This document shows positions 1 through 8,467 of a stretch of 64,000 bases of DNA, one piece after another. Where the stretch lies: the NCBI RefSeq assembly GCF_004153445.1, contig NZ_SDQC01000002.1, positions 1 through 64,000 of the forward strand, written 5' to 3'. The DNA is from Allopusillimonas soli (lineage in GTDB: Bacteria; Pseudomonadota; Gammaproteobacteria; Burkholderiales; Burkholderiaceae_B). Within the stretch, counting starts at the first letter, position 1, and every line of letters begins with the position of its first letter. Position numbers and translations under genes: made by a program. Under the pieces are notes generated by a model that was not told the origin of the DNA, ran no database searches, and saw only the letters and a list, made by a program, of their open reading frames with translations.

Positions 1-231
1 AAAGTTTCAACGGTAAGTTTCGTGATGAATGTCTGTCTATGGAATGGTTCCGCAACCGCCTGGAGGCCAGAGTCATCATTGAGGACTGGCGTCGCCACTA
101 CAATGAGATCCGGCCGCATTCCAGCTTGAATTATTTGACCCCACGGCAGTTCGTGAGAACCCTGAACCAAGAATTAACAACCCAGGCCGGAATCTCTAGC
201 TCTCACTGGTAGGAAATTCCCGGACAGGTCA
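1..231 (+). mobile_element. Right end of an IS3-family insertion sequence (truncated by window edge)
   Basis: The first 231 bases hold the 3' end of an IS3-type transposase gene and a short tail. The tail ends ...GGACAGGTCA, whose reverse complement begins TGACCTGTCC. IS3-family elements characteristically begin TG and end CA, so I place the right terminus at about 231; the left end lies outside the window and the target duplication cannot be checked. The element directly abuts an N-terminally truncated nuclease gene, suggesting it inserted into or deleted that gene. Confidence 0.65.
3..212 (+). CDS. IS3-family transposase OrfB, C-terminal fragment
   Basis: The frame is open from the window edge for 69 codons to a TAG at 210-212. 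The peptide carries the end of the rve integrase core: SFNGKFRDECL, then RVIIEDWRRHYNEIRPHSSL followed by NYLTP, the usual C-terminus of IS3-family DDE transposases. The serine at the edge follows the expected position of the catalytic Glu of the D,D(35)E triad (family motif ESFNG), so that Glu lies just outside the window. The gene is cut by the window edge; nothing suggests it is broken internally. Confidence 0.8.
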   Translation, partial: SFNGKFRDECLSMEWFRNRLEARVIIEDWRRHYNEIRPHSSLNYLTPRQFVRTLNQELTTQAGISSSHW

Positions 232-234
232 TGG

Positions 235-564
235 ATGCTGGCCCTGCCCGAGGCGCTCGATGCGCAGTTTCACCGCGCCTTACAGGACATCGACAAGGAG
301 CATGCAATGGCATACATGACCGGACTGGAACGACTCTGGCTGTCTCGCGGCCGCGAGCAGGGCATTGAACAGGGGGTGCAAAAGGGCATTGAACAAGGCA
401 TTGAGCAAGGCGCTGCCTCCATTCTGCAGGCACTGATCCAGAGCCGCTTTGCCGGCTGCCCGCCGTGGGTGCACCAGCGCATTGCCCAGGCCAATGCCGA
501 GCAGCTGCGCCAGTGGGCCGTCAAGGTGCCCGCTGCCCCCAACATCGAAGCCGTGTTCGACTAG
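235..564 (+). pseudogene. Rpn/PD-(D/E)XK transposase-like nuclease, C-terminal fragment (DUF4351)
   Basis: Only the C-terminal part is present, about 109 codons. The repetitive charged linker (REQGIEQGVQKGIEQGIEQG) is typical of Rpn-type recombination-promoting nucleases. It is followed by a DUF4351-like tail (ILQALIQSRF...VHQRIAQANAEQLRQWAVKV...IEAVF). The PD-(D/E)XK nuclease domain that should precede it is missing, and the preserved part starts immediately after the inferred IS3 terminus, so the IS probably removed or displaced the 5' end. The ATG at 235 is simply the first in frame and has no clear ribosome site. Likely a non-functional remnant. Confidence 0.6.
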
Positions 565-584
565 ATAAAGTGTTTCTCCAAAAG

Positions 585-645
585 GTATCAACAGGCGTAC
601 TGAAGCATGCTTCCAGCCGACGCCGGGTCAGTATTGCGTTGATAC
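585..645. terminator. Nested inverted repeat, possible terminator of the 4818-652 operon
   Basis: Outer arms GTATCAAC (585-592) and GTTGATAC (638-645) are perfectly complementary. Inside them TACTG (598-602) pairs with CAGTA (629-633), and the loop contains the self-complementary AAGCATGCTT. It lies just downstream of the minus-strand ThDP-enzyme stop codon, and in that direction the right arm is followed by CCTTTTGG. A terminator is the simplest reading, but the long loop makes it weak. Confidence 0.4.
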
Positions 646-651
646 TTATAG

Positions 652-2328
652 CTATAGTCTGGTGAAATTCAATTTTCGGCTGGCCTGGCGCCACGCGCTC
701 ATCTGGTGCGCTGAACATTTAACGTGAACGACGACAGGCTCGCGGCAAGGTGTGAATGCCTGTGGCAGTACCTGGTCGATTTGATCTTGCGTACTGATGG
801 TATAGCCTTTTGCGCCGAATGAGCGTGCCCATGCGGCGAAGTCGGGGTTTGCCAATTGTGTTGCACTCTCGAACGGCCTGCCTGGATAACGTGTGTCCTG
901 GTGCAGGCCTATTGACCCATAGTAGCCATTGTCCGCGATCACGATAATAGGGTTTGCGCCATAACGCATTGCCGTGGCCAATTCATTGCCAGTCATGAGT
1001 GTGCCGCCGTCGCCAACAAACGCCACGACTTGCCGCCCTGGATCGCGCAACGACGCAGCAACTGCCATGGGCACGGCGGCGCCCATGGCGCCCACGACTG
1101 AAGTCAGCATCTCTTGGCCGCGGTGGAAGTGAGTGTAGCGGTACAGAAACGTAGAAAAGCTACCCGCGTCGACAGTGATGACAGCATCTTTCGTCAACCG
1201 GCTGTCGATGGCGCAGATGGCCGATGCAAAATTCAAGCCATCTTCCACCTTATCCCAGCTTGGCTCGCTCAGCGCCTTCTGCACGGTGTGCAATCGTTGA
1301 ATCCATTCGAGCCGCTCCGGCGTAGGGTTGCCTGGACTCAAATTCAGCAAGCCTTTGATTACCGCATGTGGATCGCTGGCCATCCCTAGTGCCGGACTCC
1401 AGACCCGACCGACCTCATTGGCATCAGGCCAGATATGAACGAGGTCCATTTGAGGGTTTGGCGCGATGGGAAACGTATAGTATTGGCTCAACGTATCGGT
1501 AAGACGCTCTCCGGCCGCCACCAACAGATCTGTTTCCTTCAACTGATCCAGGAGTCTCTTTGGCGTCCGTATACCTACGTGGCCTGCATAATGCGTATGA
1601 CTGGAATCAAACTGATGCGTGCGCTTGTTTGTGCAACACACTGGCACAGCCCACACCTCGGCGAAACGCTCCAGATCAGCCAGTGCTTGCTCGCTGTTCA
1701 GGCATGCACCTGGCCAGATCAATGGTTTCTTTGCCTGTTGCAACATGCTTGCCAACTGTTGCAGGTCTTCCGGAAGAGGGCCGGGAAGGGTCTTCGCGCG
1801 CGGCGGCACGACAGGCAGATCAGATTGCTCATCCAGCAGATCCTCCGGCAATACAATTGCCACTGGCCCCGGTGTACCGCTGATTGCCAAATGAAACCCG
1901 CGCGCAATTGCCTCTGACGCCTGAGACGCTTCATTCACTTCAATGACCGCTTTGCTTATGTCTGCCAGAAGCTTGCTGTAATCCTGCTCCTGAAGCGCCA
2001 TCCTGCCCATGTCGCGTCGTTCCACCTGTCCTATCAGCATGACCAAGGGAACAGCGTCATGAAGCGCTGTATGCAAGGCAATCATGGCATTGGACAAACC
2101 CGGGCCTCGTGATACCACACAAGCTCCTGGCCGCTTGCCCAGAAGGCCATCGGCGATGGCCATGTATCCGGCTCCACTCTCGTGCCGGCATACGACCAGA
2201 CCTATTTCAGGCACATCGTTCAGTGCGTCAGTTAGTCCCAGATAGCTTTCCCCGGGCACGCAAAACAGTCTGTCTATACCATGCGCTTTAAGACTTTCTG
2301 CAATGATCAACCCTACTGATTGTGTCAT
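652..2328 (-). CDS. ThDP-dependent acetolactate-synthase-like enzyme
   Basis: A 558-residue member of the ThDP-dependent 2-oxoacid decarboxylase/acetolactate synthase family. The N-terminal pyrimidine-binding domain has the activating Glu at about residue 50 (CRHESGAGYMA). The C-terminal domain has the GDG...N diphosphate/Mg site (GDG at 439-441, Asn 467, ADNGYYGS). Start: an in-frame GTG/ATG lies at 2358/2355, but neither has a Shine-Dalgarno and the protein family begins near MTQSVGLI, so I prefer ATG 2328, preceded by GAGAG. It is the last gene after the Bug receptor and aldehyde dehydrogenase, and the dehydrogenase stop lies just upstream. A pathway in which the ThDP enzyme makes an aldehyde from a 2-oxoacid and the dehydrogenase oxidises it is plausible but inferred; true acetolactate synthase activity is less likely as no small subunit is present. 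Confidence 0.85.
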   Translation of the reverse strand: MTQSVGLIIAESLKAHGIDRLFCVPGESYLGLTDALNDVPEIGLVVCRHESGAGYMAIADGLLGKRPGACVVSRGPGLSNAMIALHTALHDAVPLVMLIGQVERRDMGRMALQEQDYSKLLADISKAVIEVNEASQASEAIARGFHLAISGTPGPVAIVLPEDLLDEQSDLPVVPPRAKTLPGPLPEDLQQLASMLQQAKKPLIWPGACLNSEQALADLERFAEVWAVPVCCTNKRTHQFDSSHTHYAGHVGIRTPKRLLDQLKETDLLVAAGERLTDTLSQYYTFPIAPNPQMDLVHIWPDANEVGRVWSPALGMASDPHAVIKGLLNLSPGNPTPERLEWIQRLHTVQKALSEPSWDKVEDGLNFASAICAIDSRLTKDAVITVDAGSFSTFLYRYTHFHRGQEMLTSVVGAMGAAVPMAVAASLRDPGRQVVAFVGDGGTLMTGNELATAMRYGANPIIVIADNGYYGSIGLHQDTRYPGRPFESATQLANPDFAAWARSFGAKGYTISTQDQIDQVLPQAFTPCREPVVVHVKCSAHQMSAWRQASRKLNFTRL

Positions 2329-2358
2329 GTGACTCTCATTCTGCCTAGCGTCCATCAC

Positions 2359-3786
2359 TTATATCTGGCTTATATACTTGACCTGCAGGAATTCTTTCAG
2401 GCCTTCCAATCCACCTTCGCGCCCGATGCCGCTTTCCTTGATTCCGCCAAAAGGGGTTTCAGGCAACGATGCCCGGCAGTGATTGACGCACACCACGCCA
2501 CTTTGAATGGCTGCGCAGGCATTGTTTATGGTGCGAATGTTCTGGCTGAACACATAAGAAGCCAGGCCGAATGGGAGGCGATTGGCCTGCTCCAATGCCT
2601 GCTCGAACGTGGAGAAAGGCTGCAACAGCGCCATGGGACCGAATGGCTCGGTGTTGGCGGCAGCACAATCGTTTGTGAAATGGTCGATAACAGTCGGTGC
2701 CCAGAACCAGCCTTTGTCATACAGCCGCTTCCCGCCCGCTGCAATCGCCGCGCCCTGATTCATCGCATCTTCCGTAAGCTGTGTCATAGCCTCAAGCCGG
2801 CGCGGGTTGGCCATCGGTCCCATTTGCGTGCCGGCATCCAGGCCATTGCCAACCTTGATTGAAGCAGCCCGTGACACTAACTTGTCCCGGAATTTTTCAT
2901 AGATGGATTCGTGCACATACATGCGTGTGGGGGATGTACAAATCTGGCCGGCGTTGCGAAATTTGGCGGCACTGATTGCATCCACGGCTGCGTCGATTTC
3001 CGCATCGGGAAATACCAATACAGGCGCATGGCCGCCCAGTTCGAGCGTGATACGCTTGAGTCCGGCTGCAGCGCGCTCGGCCATGGCGCGTCCAATACCA
3101 ATCGATCCAGTGAAAGTCACTGTTCTGATCAGTGGCGATTGCAGAAGCTGGGTGGAGATGGCTGCAGGATCTCCAAAAACCATATTTACCACGCCTTCTG
3201 GCAGGCCTGCATCCTGCAGCGCGCGTACTATTTCCAGGGCGATGGCGGGCGTTTCCTCCGACGGCTTGATAACTACTGTGCAGCCGGCGGCGAGAGCGCC
3301 CGAAATCTTGCGAGAAGGTGTAATCGCAGGCGCATTCCAGCCAGAAAAGGCAGCTACAGGGCCTATTGGTTCAAGCGTCGCCATTTGCCGGATACCTTCA
3401 ATGCGACCCGGAATAATGCGGCCATAGGTACGCCGGCCTTCCTCCGCGGCCCATTCAAACATTTCAGCCGCTGTAATAACCTCGTTTCTGGCCTCAGCCA
3501 GAGGCTTGCCAAGTTCTCTGGTAATTATGTAGGCCAGGGCCTGGATACGCTCCCGCATCAAGGCCGCAGCGCGCGTCAGGATCTGCCCCCGCTCAAGAGG
3601 CGGTTTGCGGCTCCAGGCCGGAAACGCGGCATTTGCGGCACGAATGGCTTCATCCACATCCCTTTCGCTGGCCACGGGCAATTTCCCCAGCACCTCTTCC
3701 GTTGCTGGGTCTTGCACATCAAGCGTTGCCGGTCCTCCGGCGCGCCACTGGCCATTTATATGCAGCTTCAACTCTGGGTACTTCAT
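2359..3786 (-). CDS. NAD(P)-dependent aldehyde dehydrogenase (succinate-semialdehyde-dehydrogenase-like)
   Basis: A 475-residue ALDH superfamily protein of full length. The visible catalytic residues are Asn151 (FSGWNAPA), Glu249 (LELGGH) and Cys283 (NAGQICTSP); the nucleotide-binding segment FTGSIGIG is at about 225-232. It oxidises an aldehyde to the carboxylic acid with NAD(P)+; the substrate cannot be read from sequence. The stop codon TAA (2359-2361) immediately precedes the ThDP-enzyme reading frame, so the two are transcribed together with the Bug receptor upstream. Its most similar family members are annotated as succinate-semialdehyde or general semialdehyde dehydrogenases. Confidence 0.9.
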   Translation of the reverse strand: MKYPELKLHINGQWRAGGPATLDVQDPATEEVLGKLPVASERDVDEAIRAANAAFPAWSRKPPLERGQILTRAAALMRERIQALAYIITRELGKPLAEARNEVITAAEMFEWAAEEGRRTYGRIIPGRIEGIRQMATLEPIGPVAAFSGWNAPAITPSRKISGALAAGCTVVIKPSEETPAIALEIVRALQDAGLPEGVVNMVFGDPAAISTQLLQSPLIRTVTFTGSIGIGRAMAERAAAGLKRITLELGGHAPVLVFPDAEIDAAVDAISAAKFRNAGQICTSPTRMYVHESIYEKFRDKLVSRAASIKVGNGLDAGTQMGPMANPRRLEAMTQLTEDAMNQGAAIAAGGKRLYDKGWFWAPTVIDHFTNDCAAANTEPFGPMALLQPFSTFEQALEQANRLPFGLASYVFSQNIRTINNACAAIQSGVVCVNHCRASLPETPFGGIKESGIGREGGLEGLKEFLQVKYISQI

Positions 3787-3834
3787 GCGGATTATCCTTT
3801 GATATCTGGATCAGTAGGCGCGGCTCACAAGGGC

Positions 3835-4818
3835 TTATTCTGCTGGAATGATGCCGGGATGCTGCTCCAGGAATTTCTCCCAACGCCTGGACTCCTGGGC
3901 AATGTATTCTCCGTACTCTTTTGCATTCATCGAGCCTGGCTGAGCTCCAGATTGAATGATATTGTTTCTGTACTCCTTGTTCTGCAAGGCCTCGGCAAGC
4001 GCGTTGGACAGTTTTTCAACAACGGGTTTTGGCGTTGCCGCCGGGGCAACAAGTCCGAACACCGACATGATCGTCACGCCCGGAAAGCCGAGTTCAGTCA
4101 TCGTTGGCAGATCCTTGGCATCGGGCCATCGCTCGGGCGATGTAACGGCCAGCGCCTTCACCTTGCCAGCCTTGGCATTCGCCAGGCCATTGGTCATATT
4201 GTCGAACATCATGGAAATACGGCCAGCCAGTAAATCCATTTGTGCGCCGTTGGTGCCCTTGTAGGGAACGTGGGTGATATCGGTATTGGTGGCGGAGGCG
4301 AGCAGGGCGCCGGCCAGATGGCTCACAGTCCCAGTGCCGGCAGAGCCGTAATTCAGAGTATGAGGATGCTGGCGGGCATAATCGATCAATTCCTTGAGAG
4401 AATTCACGGGAACACTCGGATTCACCACCAGCACGTTTGGCGCATCTGCGATCAATCCAATTGGCGAGAAATCCTTTTCGAGGTTATACCCAACGTTCTT
4501 CTTGGCAAGAGGCGTAATGATGTCGGAGACAACATTCACCAGCAAGGTATACCCGTCTGGTTCGGCTTTTGCCACCGACGCCGCGGCAATTCCGCCGCTG
4601 GCTCCAGCTCTGTTTTCAACCACCACTTGTTGCCCGAGTATCTCCGCAAGCCCTCGGGCGGCTATCCTGGCGTAGAGATCGGTTGGGCCGCCTGGCACAA
4701 AACCCACAATAATCTTGATGGGCTTATCAGGATAGGAACTGGCCGCAGCCGTGGTTACTGGTGCTCCCAGGGTTATCGCACATGCCAGGATAATAGTCTT
4801 TATTAATGAGTGTCTCAT
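3835..4818 (-). CDS. Bug/TctC-family tripartite tricarboxylate receptor, copy 1
   Basis: A 327-residue periplasmic solute receptor. The N-terminus is a Sec signal peptide (MRHSLIKTIILACAITLG..., cleavage near TAAASS). The mature protein starts with the family signature YPDKPIKIIVGFVPGGPTD, followed by GQQVVVENRAGASGGIA and the later NYGSAGTGTVSHLAG motif. Bug proteins bind small carboxylates, aromatic acids or amides and normally feed a TctAB permease; no tctA/tctB is nearby. It is first in a minus-strand operon with the aldehyde dehydrogenase and ThDP enzyme, so it probably delivers their substrate. The 269 bp upstream separate it from a divergent SDR gene and should contain both promoters. 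Confidence 0.9.
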   Translation of the reverse strand: MRHSLIKTIILACAITLGAPVTTAAASSYPDKPIKIIVGFVPGGPTDLYARIAARGLAEILGQQVVVENRAGASGGIAAASVAKAEPDGYTLLVNVVSDIITPLAKKNVGYNLEKDFSPIGLIADAPNVLVVNPSVPVNSLKELIDYARQHPHTLNYGSAGTGTVSHLAGALLASATNTDITHVPYKGTNGAQMDLLAGRISMMFDNMTNGLANAKAGKVKALAVTSPERWPDAKDLPTMTELGFPGVTIMSVFGLVAPAATPKPVVEKLSNALAEALQNKEYRNNIIQSGAQPGSMNAKEYGEYIAQESRRWEKFLEQHPGIIPAE

Positions 4819-5087
4819 TTGTCCTCCTCTGTTGGTGCTTCGGTATCAGATCCAATAGCAACCCGGCGCCGTGCGCAAGGCATTCGCAGGCGTGAGATTG
4901 TGGACATGCAGCCCTGATGCATATATTTTGTCTTTTATGGTATGGAGGCTGGTTACACCTGTTTTGACGTTTTGGGAACGGAGCTTTCTCCATTTTTAGT
5001 ATCTGGCCGCCGATCATATGAATACAGTGGAAACATATACAGCTGTCACGTTTTCTGTCATTAACTGAATGTAAAGGTGGATATACG

Positions 5088-5870
5088 ATGAATGTCGTGC
5101 TCAATGGCCGGTCGGCGCTGATAAGCGGCGGGAGCAAGGGTTTGGGAAAAGCGATTGCGCTGCAGTTGGCTCAGTCTGGCGCAAATGTGGCGATTCTCGC
5201 CAGGGATGCCGCCAATCTTGACAACGCCGTTAAGGAAATTGCGGAAGAATCAGGCCGCGACATTCGCGGATATCAATGCGACGTTAGCGATGCCACTCAA
5301 TTGGAGCAGGCTTGCGGCGCAATCAAGCAGGATTTCGGCACCGTCGATATCCTGATCAACAACGCCGGCTCATCAGCGCGCGATTCGTTCATGGGGCTTA
5401 CTCGCGATTCGCTTTTCGCCGACATCAATCTGAAGCTGGCCCCAGCCATACAGCTGGCCCAGTTTGTCATTCCGGGGATGCAGCAGCAAAGCTGGGGACG
5501 TATCGTAAATGTGGTCAATATCGGCGCCAAGGCCCCGCAGGCGTGCAGTGCCCCAACTTCCATGACCCGAGCTGCAGGCGTGGCCATGACGAAGCTCATG
5601 GCCAACGAACTCGCGACGCACAATATTCTTGTGAATGCGCTGTGCGTGGGAAGAATACGCTCGGATCAGTGGGTCAGGCGGCACGCGCGTGACTGCCCGG
5701 ACATGCCTTACGAAGATTATCTGAATGGCTTGGCCACGGGAATACCTTTGGGACGCCTGGGTCATGCAAGCGAATTTGCCCAGACGGTGTGCTTCCTGGT
5801 CTCCGACATGGCATCCTATATTACCGGGACAGCCATCAATGTTGATGGTGGAATGAGCCCGGTCACCTGA
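5088..5870 (+). CDS. SDR-family protein with replaced catalytic triad
   Basis: A 260-residue short-chain dehydrogenase/reductase fold. The cofactor loop SGGSKGLG (13-20) and the structural NNAG (91-94) are intact. The catalytic positions are not: where YxxxK is expected the sequence reads T157-S-M-T-R161, and the Ser about 13 residues earlier is Asn144. The C-terminal half, with ILVNALCVGRI, DQWVRRH and NVDGGMSPV, is otherwise typical of the family, so this looks like a natural divergent subfamily, not a damaged gene. AAGGTGG precedes ATG 5088 at good spacing. It is divergent from the Bug/ALDH/ThDP operon and convergent with the next Bug gene. The function is unknown: a non-standard reductase, lyase-type or binding role are all possible. 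Confidence 0.85.
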   Translation: MNVVLNGRSALISGGSKGLGKAIALQLAQSGANVAILARDAANLDNAVKEIAEESGRDIRGYQCDVSDATQLEQACGAIKQDFGTVDILINNAGSSARDSFMGLTRDSLFADINLKLAPAIQLAQFVIPGMQQQSWGRIVNVVNIGAKAPQACSAPTSMTRAAGVAMTKLMANELATHNILVNALCVGRIRSDQWVRRHARDCPDMPYEDYLNGLATGIPLGRLGHASEFAQTVCFLVSDMASYITGTAINVDGGMSPVT

Positions 5871-5896
5871 TCGACCATCAATTGGAAGCGCTATGC

Positions 5897-6880
5897 TTAT
5901 TCCATCTTGGCGCCCGACATCTTGATCAAATCGCCGTAGCGACTTAGTTCACTTTGCATGAAGCTCGAGAACGCCTTTGCATCGCTAGGCGGTGGCACTT
6001 GTGCTCCCATGTCTTCCAGGTGTTGCTTGACTTCTGGTGATTGCACGACGGCGTTAATCTCCTTGTTTAGATAGGAGACGATCTCATCTGGCGTACCAGC
6101 CGGCGCTACGATGCCATACCAGGCAAACGCAATCATGTCGGGTAATCCAAGTTCAGCGAAGGTAGGTACTTTGGGCAAAGCCGCGGTCCGTTCCTCGGAG
6201 GCCACTGCCAGAGCTCGCAATGAGCCCGCCTTGACTTGGTTAACTGAGCCTGTGTCGATCATGAAATCCAACTGTCCTCCCATGAGCGCTGAAGCGGCTG
6301 GCCCGCTACCCTTGAAAGGAATGTGCACCACGTTAATGCCGGTCAGATGTTTCAGCAACGATGCTGCCAGGTGTTGGGATGAGCCCACTCCGGCCGAGCC
6401 ATAGTTAAGCTTGCCAGGATGTGCCTTCGCATAGTCCATAAGATCCTTGTAGGTCTTGAATGATGAGTCCTTTGGTACTTCAAGCACGTTTGGAATTTTG
6501 GCTACAAAGGCGATCGGTGAGAAGTCCTTGGCTGGGTCGAATCCCAGATGCTTATAGAGATGCGGGTTGGCAGCGTTCGTTGAGCTGGTAGCCACGAGCA
6601 ACGTGTAGCCATCTGGTTTCTCTCGAACAAACGATGCTGTGCCGATATTGCCACCAGCACCGGCATGATTCTCCACGACAACGGTTTGGCCAATCCGCTC
6701 CGTCAGCCCTTTTGCGATCAATCGGCCCAATACGTCAGTCGCCCCACCTGGGGACCAAGGCACGACCAGCTTAATGGGTGCGGAGGGATAGTTTGAAGAA
6801 GCTGCTGCGGTCGTGCTGCACACTCCAGCTATAACGCCAGCTAAGAGTGTCTGAAATAGTTTTTGTCTAATTACACGCAT
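5897..6880 (-). CDS. Bug/TctC-family receptor, copy 2
   Basis: A 327-residue periplasmic receptor with signal peptide (MRVIRQKLFQTLLAGVIAG...). It has the mature motif YPSAPIKLVVPWSPGGATD, then GQTVVVENHAGAGGNIG and LNYGSAGVGSSQHLAA. The frame extends to a TTG at 6931, but that would overlap the upstream gene's stop and has no ribosome site. GGAGG lies about 10 nt before ATG 6880, so that start is chosen. It follows the RraA-like gene in the same direction, so the two likely form an operon controlled by the FCD-type GntR regulator transcribed divergently. The substrate is probably a carboxylate related to the RraA-like aldolase, by context only. Confidence 0.9.
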   Translation of the reverse strand: MRVIRQKLFQTLLAGVIAGVCSTTAAASSNYPSAPIKLVVPWSPGGATDVLGRLIAKGLTERIGQTVVVENHAGAGGNIGTASFVREKPDGYTLLVATSSTNAANPHLYKHLGFDPAKDFSPIAFVAKIPNVLEVPKDSSFKTYKDLMDYAKAHPGKLNYGSAGVGSSQHLAASLLKHLTGINVVHIPFKGSGPAASALMGGQLDFMIDTGSVNQVKAGSLRALAVASEERTAALPKVPTFAELGLPDMIAFAWYGIVAPAGTPDEIVSYLNKEINAVVQSPEVKQHLEDMGAQVPPPSDAKAFSSFMQSELSRYGDLIKMSGAKME

Positions 6881-6927
6881 AAGATTATGGCCTCCATAGC
6901 GTTGTCTTTGATGTGAAAATGAACAGG

Positions 6928-7548
6928 TCAAACGTGCTGATGCTTGAGCGCGTCGTCAATCCAAGTGTCGTCATATTGGCCTTTGGCAATGCCGGCCAAT
7001 ACTGCTTCTTCAGTCCGCATTTTGTTGCGTGACGCGGCGGCAACGGTTTCTGCCATATCGCTCGGAATAAATACAACCCCATCGCTATCACCTGCAATGA
7101 TGTCCCCAGGGGTCACCACGCAGCCGTCTATTGAAACAGGCAGGTTTAGCTCGCCGGGACCGTTCTTGAATGGTCCGCGATGTGTGACTGCCCGGGCGTA
7201 GCATGGATAATTTGCTTGTCTAAATGCATCGGAGTCGCGTATGGCGCCGTCCACAACCAATCCCGCGAGGCCTCGCATCCTTGCGACACTCATCATGATT
7301 TCCCCGACTAGAGCGCGATCCGTGTCGCCGCCTCCGTCAATCACAAGAACATCGCCCGATTGCGCTTTGCGCAGGGCATCGTGGATGTACAAGTTGTCAC
7401 CGGCACGCACTCTGACTGTGTATGCAGTGCCCAGCAACGTTTGCGAGCCGTGAAATGGCTTCAAAGCAGATGAGCCGGCTATTCGACGCATCGAGTCGCT
7501 GATGATGGACGTGGGAATATCTATAAAAAGGTTGACGAGCGAGTGCAT
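6928..7548 (-). CDS. RraA-like protein / 4-hydroxy-4-methyl-2-oxoglutarate aldolase family
   Basis: About 206 residues from ATG 7548 (the frame can be extended to a TTG at 7638, but the extension lacks family similarity; neither start has a good ribosome site). It carries the family landmarks IPTSIISDSM near the N-terminus, GDVLVIDGGG, the GE-containing ALVGEIM helix and VVDGAIRDSDAF with the Arg-Asp pair used for substrate and metal binding in HMG/CHA aldolases. Members with these residues usually cleave 4-hydroxy-2-oxo-dicarboxylates or decarboxylate oxaloacetate; RNase E inhibition is a property of the true RraA only. It is in operon with Bug copy 2. Confidence 0.8.
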   Translation of the reverse strand: MHSLVNLFIDIPTSIISDSMRRIAGSSALKPFHGSQTLLGTAYTVRVRAGDNLYIHDALRKAQSGDVLVIDGGGDTDRALVGEIMMSVARMRGLAGLVVDGAIRDSDAFRQANYPCYARAVTHRGPFKNGPGELNLPVSIDGCVVTPGDIIAGDSDGVVFIPSDMAETVAAASRNKMRTEEAVLAGIAKGQYDDTWIDDALKHQHV

Positions 7549-7689
7549 ATAAGAACCATGAGATGGATTTGGCGCCCAAGCTCCCCGCAGTGGCTCAAGC
7601 TGTGTATCCAGCGTCGTGAGCGCGGTAAATGAGAGCAAGGAGCATTTCTGAGGCTGATTTCTTGAAAATTGAATAATAATAATTTAAAA

Positions 7690-7702
7690 ATTGTCAGACA
7701 AT
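7690..7702. promoter_or_regulatory. Perfect 13-bp palindrome ATTGTCAGACAAT, predicted FCD-GntR operator
   Basis: The site sits in the AT-rich divergent region between the RraA-like/Bug operon and the GntR regulator at 7767. The form ATTGTC-A-GACAAT matches the TNGTNNNACNA pattern known for FadR/FCD-type GntR operators. Its position allows control of both directions. Confidence 0.7.
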
Positions 7703-7766
7703 AAGTATTAACATCAATACAATCAATGTCCCTTATACTTACTAGATTGATCTCTGCCCTTCACAT

Positions 7767-8423
7767 ATGAAATCAAAACGTTCAACGGTGGCATTGGCCA
7801 TTCGCAAGCAGATACTGTCAGGCCAATGGCGCGCCGGGTCCCGTCTGCCTGAGCGCTTGTTGTGTGAATTCACTGGAGCAAGCCGTCAGTCTGTCCGCGA
7901 GGCGTTACAGACTTTGTTGCGAGATGGATATGTCACGAATGAGCCCAATTGCGGGTTTAGAGTTGCGACGCTGGATGCCGCAGAGGCTGCTGATATTTAC
8001 CAGGTGCGAGCAGTGCTGGAGGGTCTTGCTGCGCAAAACTTCATCAAGCTGGCAACCAGGTCGGAACGCACGTTGCTTGAGGCTGCACTTGGCTCACTTG
8101 AGGCCGCCGTTAACCGTGAGGATGTGGATGCTCAACTGCAGGCCGTTGAGCAGTTTTATGATGCGCTATTAGCAGCCTGCTATAACAGAGTGCTAAAAAG
8201 CACGCTGGAGAGTTTGCATGGCAAAATCTCTCGCTTACGTGCGACTTCTATATTGGGCCCCGGCCGTATCGGACAAGCTATTGGAGAAATGCGCCGCATT
8301 GTAGACGCTATAAAGGACAGCAACGAACAGGAAGCGTTTCAGGCTTGTGTTGACCATATGAACAATACGTCAGCCGTCGCCATTCGCGTAATTGGATCTC
8401 TGAACCAGGCAGGTAAGGATTAA
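7767..8423 (+). CDS. GntR-family transcriptional regulator, FCD (FadR-like) domain
   Basis: A 218-residue regulator. Residues about 8-70 form the winged helix-turn-helix (ALAIRKQILSGQWRAGSRLPE, then TGASRQSVREALQTL and DGYV). Residues about 75-205 form the all-helical FCD effector domain. The FCD His usually found in FHxAL is a Tyr here (FYDALL), while a later His (DHM) is kept, so metal binding may be altered. It is divergent from the RraA-like/Bug operon with a perfect palindrome at 7690-7702 in between, so it probably represses that operon and itself in response to a carboxylate ligand. Confidence 0.88.
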   Translation: MKSKRSTVALAIRKQILSGQWRAGSRLPERLLCEFTGASRQSVREALQTLLRDGYVTNEPNCGFRVATLDAAEAADIYQVRAVLEGLAAQNFIKLATRSERTLLEAALGSLEAAVNREDVDAQLQAVEQFYDALLAACYNRVLKSTLESLHGKISRLRATSILGPGRIGQAIGEMRRIVDAIKDSNEQEAFQACVDHMNNTSAVAIRVIGSLNQAGKD

Positions 8424-8467
8424 TCCAGTTTCAGCAATCCTTTCTTCTTGTATGGCTTGGCAGCCCT

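Noticed and set aside
2911-4233. A 440-codon plus-strand open frame opposite the aldehyde dehydrogenase and Bug genes
   Set aside because: It spans two real genes and their gap on the other strand, has no ribosome site and no recognisable domain.
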